Below are positions 15,745 through 16,728 of a DNA stretch of 16,728 nt, one piece after another. This stretch comes from a bacterium (GTDB lineage: Bacteria > Armatimonadota > Fimbriimonadia > Fimbriimonadales > JBAXQP01): assembly GCA_037131655.1 (NCBI GenBank), contig JBAXQP010000015.1, positions 1 to 16,728 on the forward strand, given 5' to 3'. The notes beneath the pieces were generated by a model. That model worked only from the letters and a program-made list of their open reading frames with translations. It ran no database searches and was not told the DNA's origin. Both the position numbers and the translations under genes were made by a program. Position 1 is the first letter of the stretch. The number at the start of each line of letters is the position of its first letter.

Positions 15745-16728
15745 ATGAGTTCGAAAGTTGACCTCGATACGCTTAATCCCCAACAGCTTGAAGCCGTGGA
15801 ACATCCTAGTGGACCATTGCTTGTATTTGCCGGCGCGGGGAGTGGAAAGACGCGCGTAATTACGTATCGTATTGCGAGATTGATTGAAAAGGGCATCTCG
15901 CCAAGGCGAATCCTTGCGGTTACTTTCACCAATAAAGCGGCAGAAGAAATGAAAGCGCGTGTATCGAAGATCTCTGGGGAGGATGCTCGAACGGCATGGA
16001 TCGGCACCTTCCACGCCACTTGCGCGCGCATCCTTCGTGAAGCAGGGCAGAATATTGGGGTTGATTCGAAGTTCGTAGTCTACGATACCGACGACCAACT
16101 TGCCCTCATACGCGGCATTCTCAAGTCGTTGCAACTTGATGATAAAGAATTTACTCCGCGAAGCGTGCTCAATACCATTAGCCGCGCCAAGGAGAAATTG
16201 ATCTCGCCGGAAGATTTCGACGCGCACCATTATGGCTATTTCGATAAGATATGCGGCAAGATTTATGGTCTTTATCAAGTTGCGCTTGCCCAAAACCGCG
16301 CGCTCGATTTCGACGACCTCATCTACTACACCGTACGCCTTTTCGAGCAACGCCCAGAAGTACTGGATCGCTATCAAGACCGCTTCGAGCATGTATTAGT
16401 TGATGAATTCCAAGACGTGAACTTATCGCAATACAAACTCATTCGAATGCTCGGCGATAAGCATCGCAACATCTGCATCGTCGGGGATGATGACCAGTCT
16501 ATTTATATGTTCCGAGGCGCTGATGTCTCGCTCATTCTACGCTTCAGTAAGGACTATCCGGACGCCAAAACCATCCGATTAGAGCAAAACTACCGCTCCA
16601 CCCAACGAATTCTTGATGCGGCGCATCATGTGGTCAAACATAATAAAGGCCGCGCCCCTAAGAAGCTGTGGACCGATAACCCTGAAGGTGCGCCTTTAAC
16701 CGTCACTGAAGTCGGCACCGAGCAGGAA
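15745..16728 (+). CDS. UvrD/PcrA-type superfamily 1 DNA helicase, N-terminal part (runs off the window)
   Basis: Only the first 328 residues lie in the window; the frame stays open to the last base. This 3'-5' DNA helicase works in nucleotide excision or mismatch repair and in clearing stalled replication or transcription. Motifs in order: Q-motif LNPQQLEAV, Walker A AGAGSGKTR, TFTNKAAEEM (motif Ia), GTFHATCARIL, DEFQD (Walker B, usually DEYQD), GDDDQSIYMFRGAD (motif III) and LEQNYRST (motif IV). ATG 15745 is preceded in frame by GTG 15742; either could be used, but only starts here keep the Q-motif. The ribosome site is poor: AGGGG lies just two nucleotides before the ATG. uvrD and pcrA cannot be told apart without the C-terminus. 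A long reverse-strand frame over this gene is its shadow. Confidence 0.93.
   Translation, partial: MSSKVDLDTLNPQQLEAVEHPSGPLLVFAGAGSGKTRVITYRIARLIEKGISPRRILAVTFTNKAAEEMKARVSKISGEDARTAWIGTFHATCARILREAGQNIGVDSKFVVYDTDDQLALIRGILKSLQLDDKEFTPRSVLNTISRAKEKLISPEDFDAHHYGYFDKICGKIYGLYQVALAQNRALDFDDLIYYTVRLFEQRPEVLDRYQDRFEHVLVDEFQDVNLSQYKLIRMLGDKHRNICIVGDDDQSIYMFRGADVSLILRFSKDYPDAKTIRLEQNYRSTQRILDAAHHVVKHNKGRAPKKLWTDNPEGAPLTVTEVGTEQE

Noticed and set aside
15709..16392. 227-codon open frame on the - strand
   Set aside because: It lies antisense to the UvrD/PcrA gene, whose + strand frame shows all helicase motifs. The reverse frame has no recognisable domain and is a codon-bias shadow.

Overview
The window is bacterial chromosomal DNA of moderate GC, near half by eye. 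Every supported gene lies on the + strand, genes are closely packed, and most starts have a clear Shine-Dalgarno site, including at TTG and GTG starts. The organism cannot be named from this alone. The GTP-type PEP carboxykinase and the style of the UvrD/PcrA helicase at the right edge would fit a deep-branching Gram-positive-like (Terrabacteria) lineage such as Armatimonadota or Chloroflexota, but that is a weak guess. I see no tRNA, rRNA, CRISPR array, insertion sequence or phage gene.

Layout. (1) 36-260 is a small protein of unknown function. (2) 388-6624 is a P-type ATPase block: a short protein holding only the N-terminal, M1-M2 and actuator parts of a cation ATPase with a ruined TGES loop; a full ATPase with unusual membrane motifs (PEEFP, MELIIDP); and a canonical P2A Ca2+-ATPase with its Ca2+ ligands in place. 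(3) 6644-11512 runs tightly on from the Ca2+-ATPase: HtpX protease, a tandem universal-stress-like protein (4-nt overlap), and a 1038-residue fusion of GTP-dependent PEP carboxykinase with a PLP aminotransferase. (4) 11719-12075 is a zf-TFIIB protein with a His/Asp-rich tail, followed by a long perfect hairpin. (5) 12207-14370 is a likely operon: membrane-anchored M48 protease, DedA membrane protein, and a four-helix membrane protein with cytochrome-b-like histidine spacing. (6) 14629-15627 is a CorA-type transporter with GMS in place of GMN. (7) 15745 to the window end is the N-terminal part of a UvrD/PcrA helicase.

How the parts fit. Most genes concern the membrane and cations: Ca2+ or other cation export (P-type ATPases), divalent-cation passage (CorA), membrane protein quality control (HtpX and the second M48 protease), membrane lipid homeostasis (DedA), and stress response (Usp-like). 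This looks like an envelope and ion-stress region, though that is inference from gene content. The metabolic outlier is the carboxykinase-aminotransferase fusion, which would join aspartate/oxaloacetate transamination to PEP formation in one polypeptide. The most notable signals are this fusion, the ATPase pseudoenzyme, the possible di-heme membrane protein, the GMS CorA, the 20-codon coupled ORF before the first full ATPase, and two strong hairpins (3781-3827 and 12096-12153).
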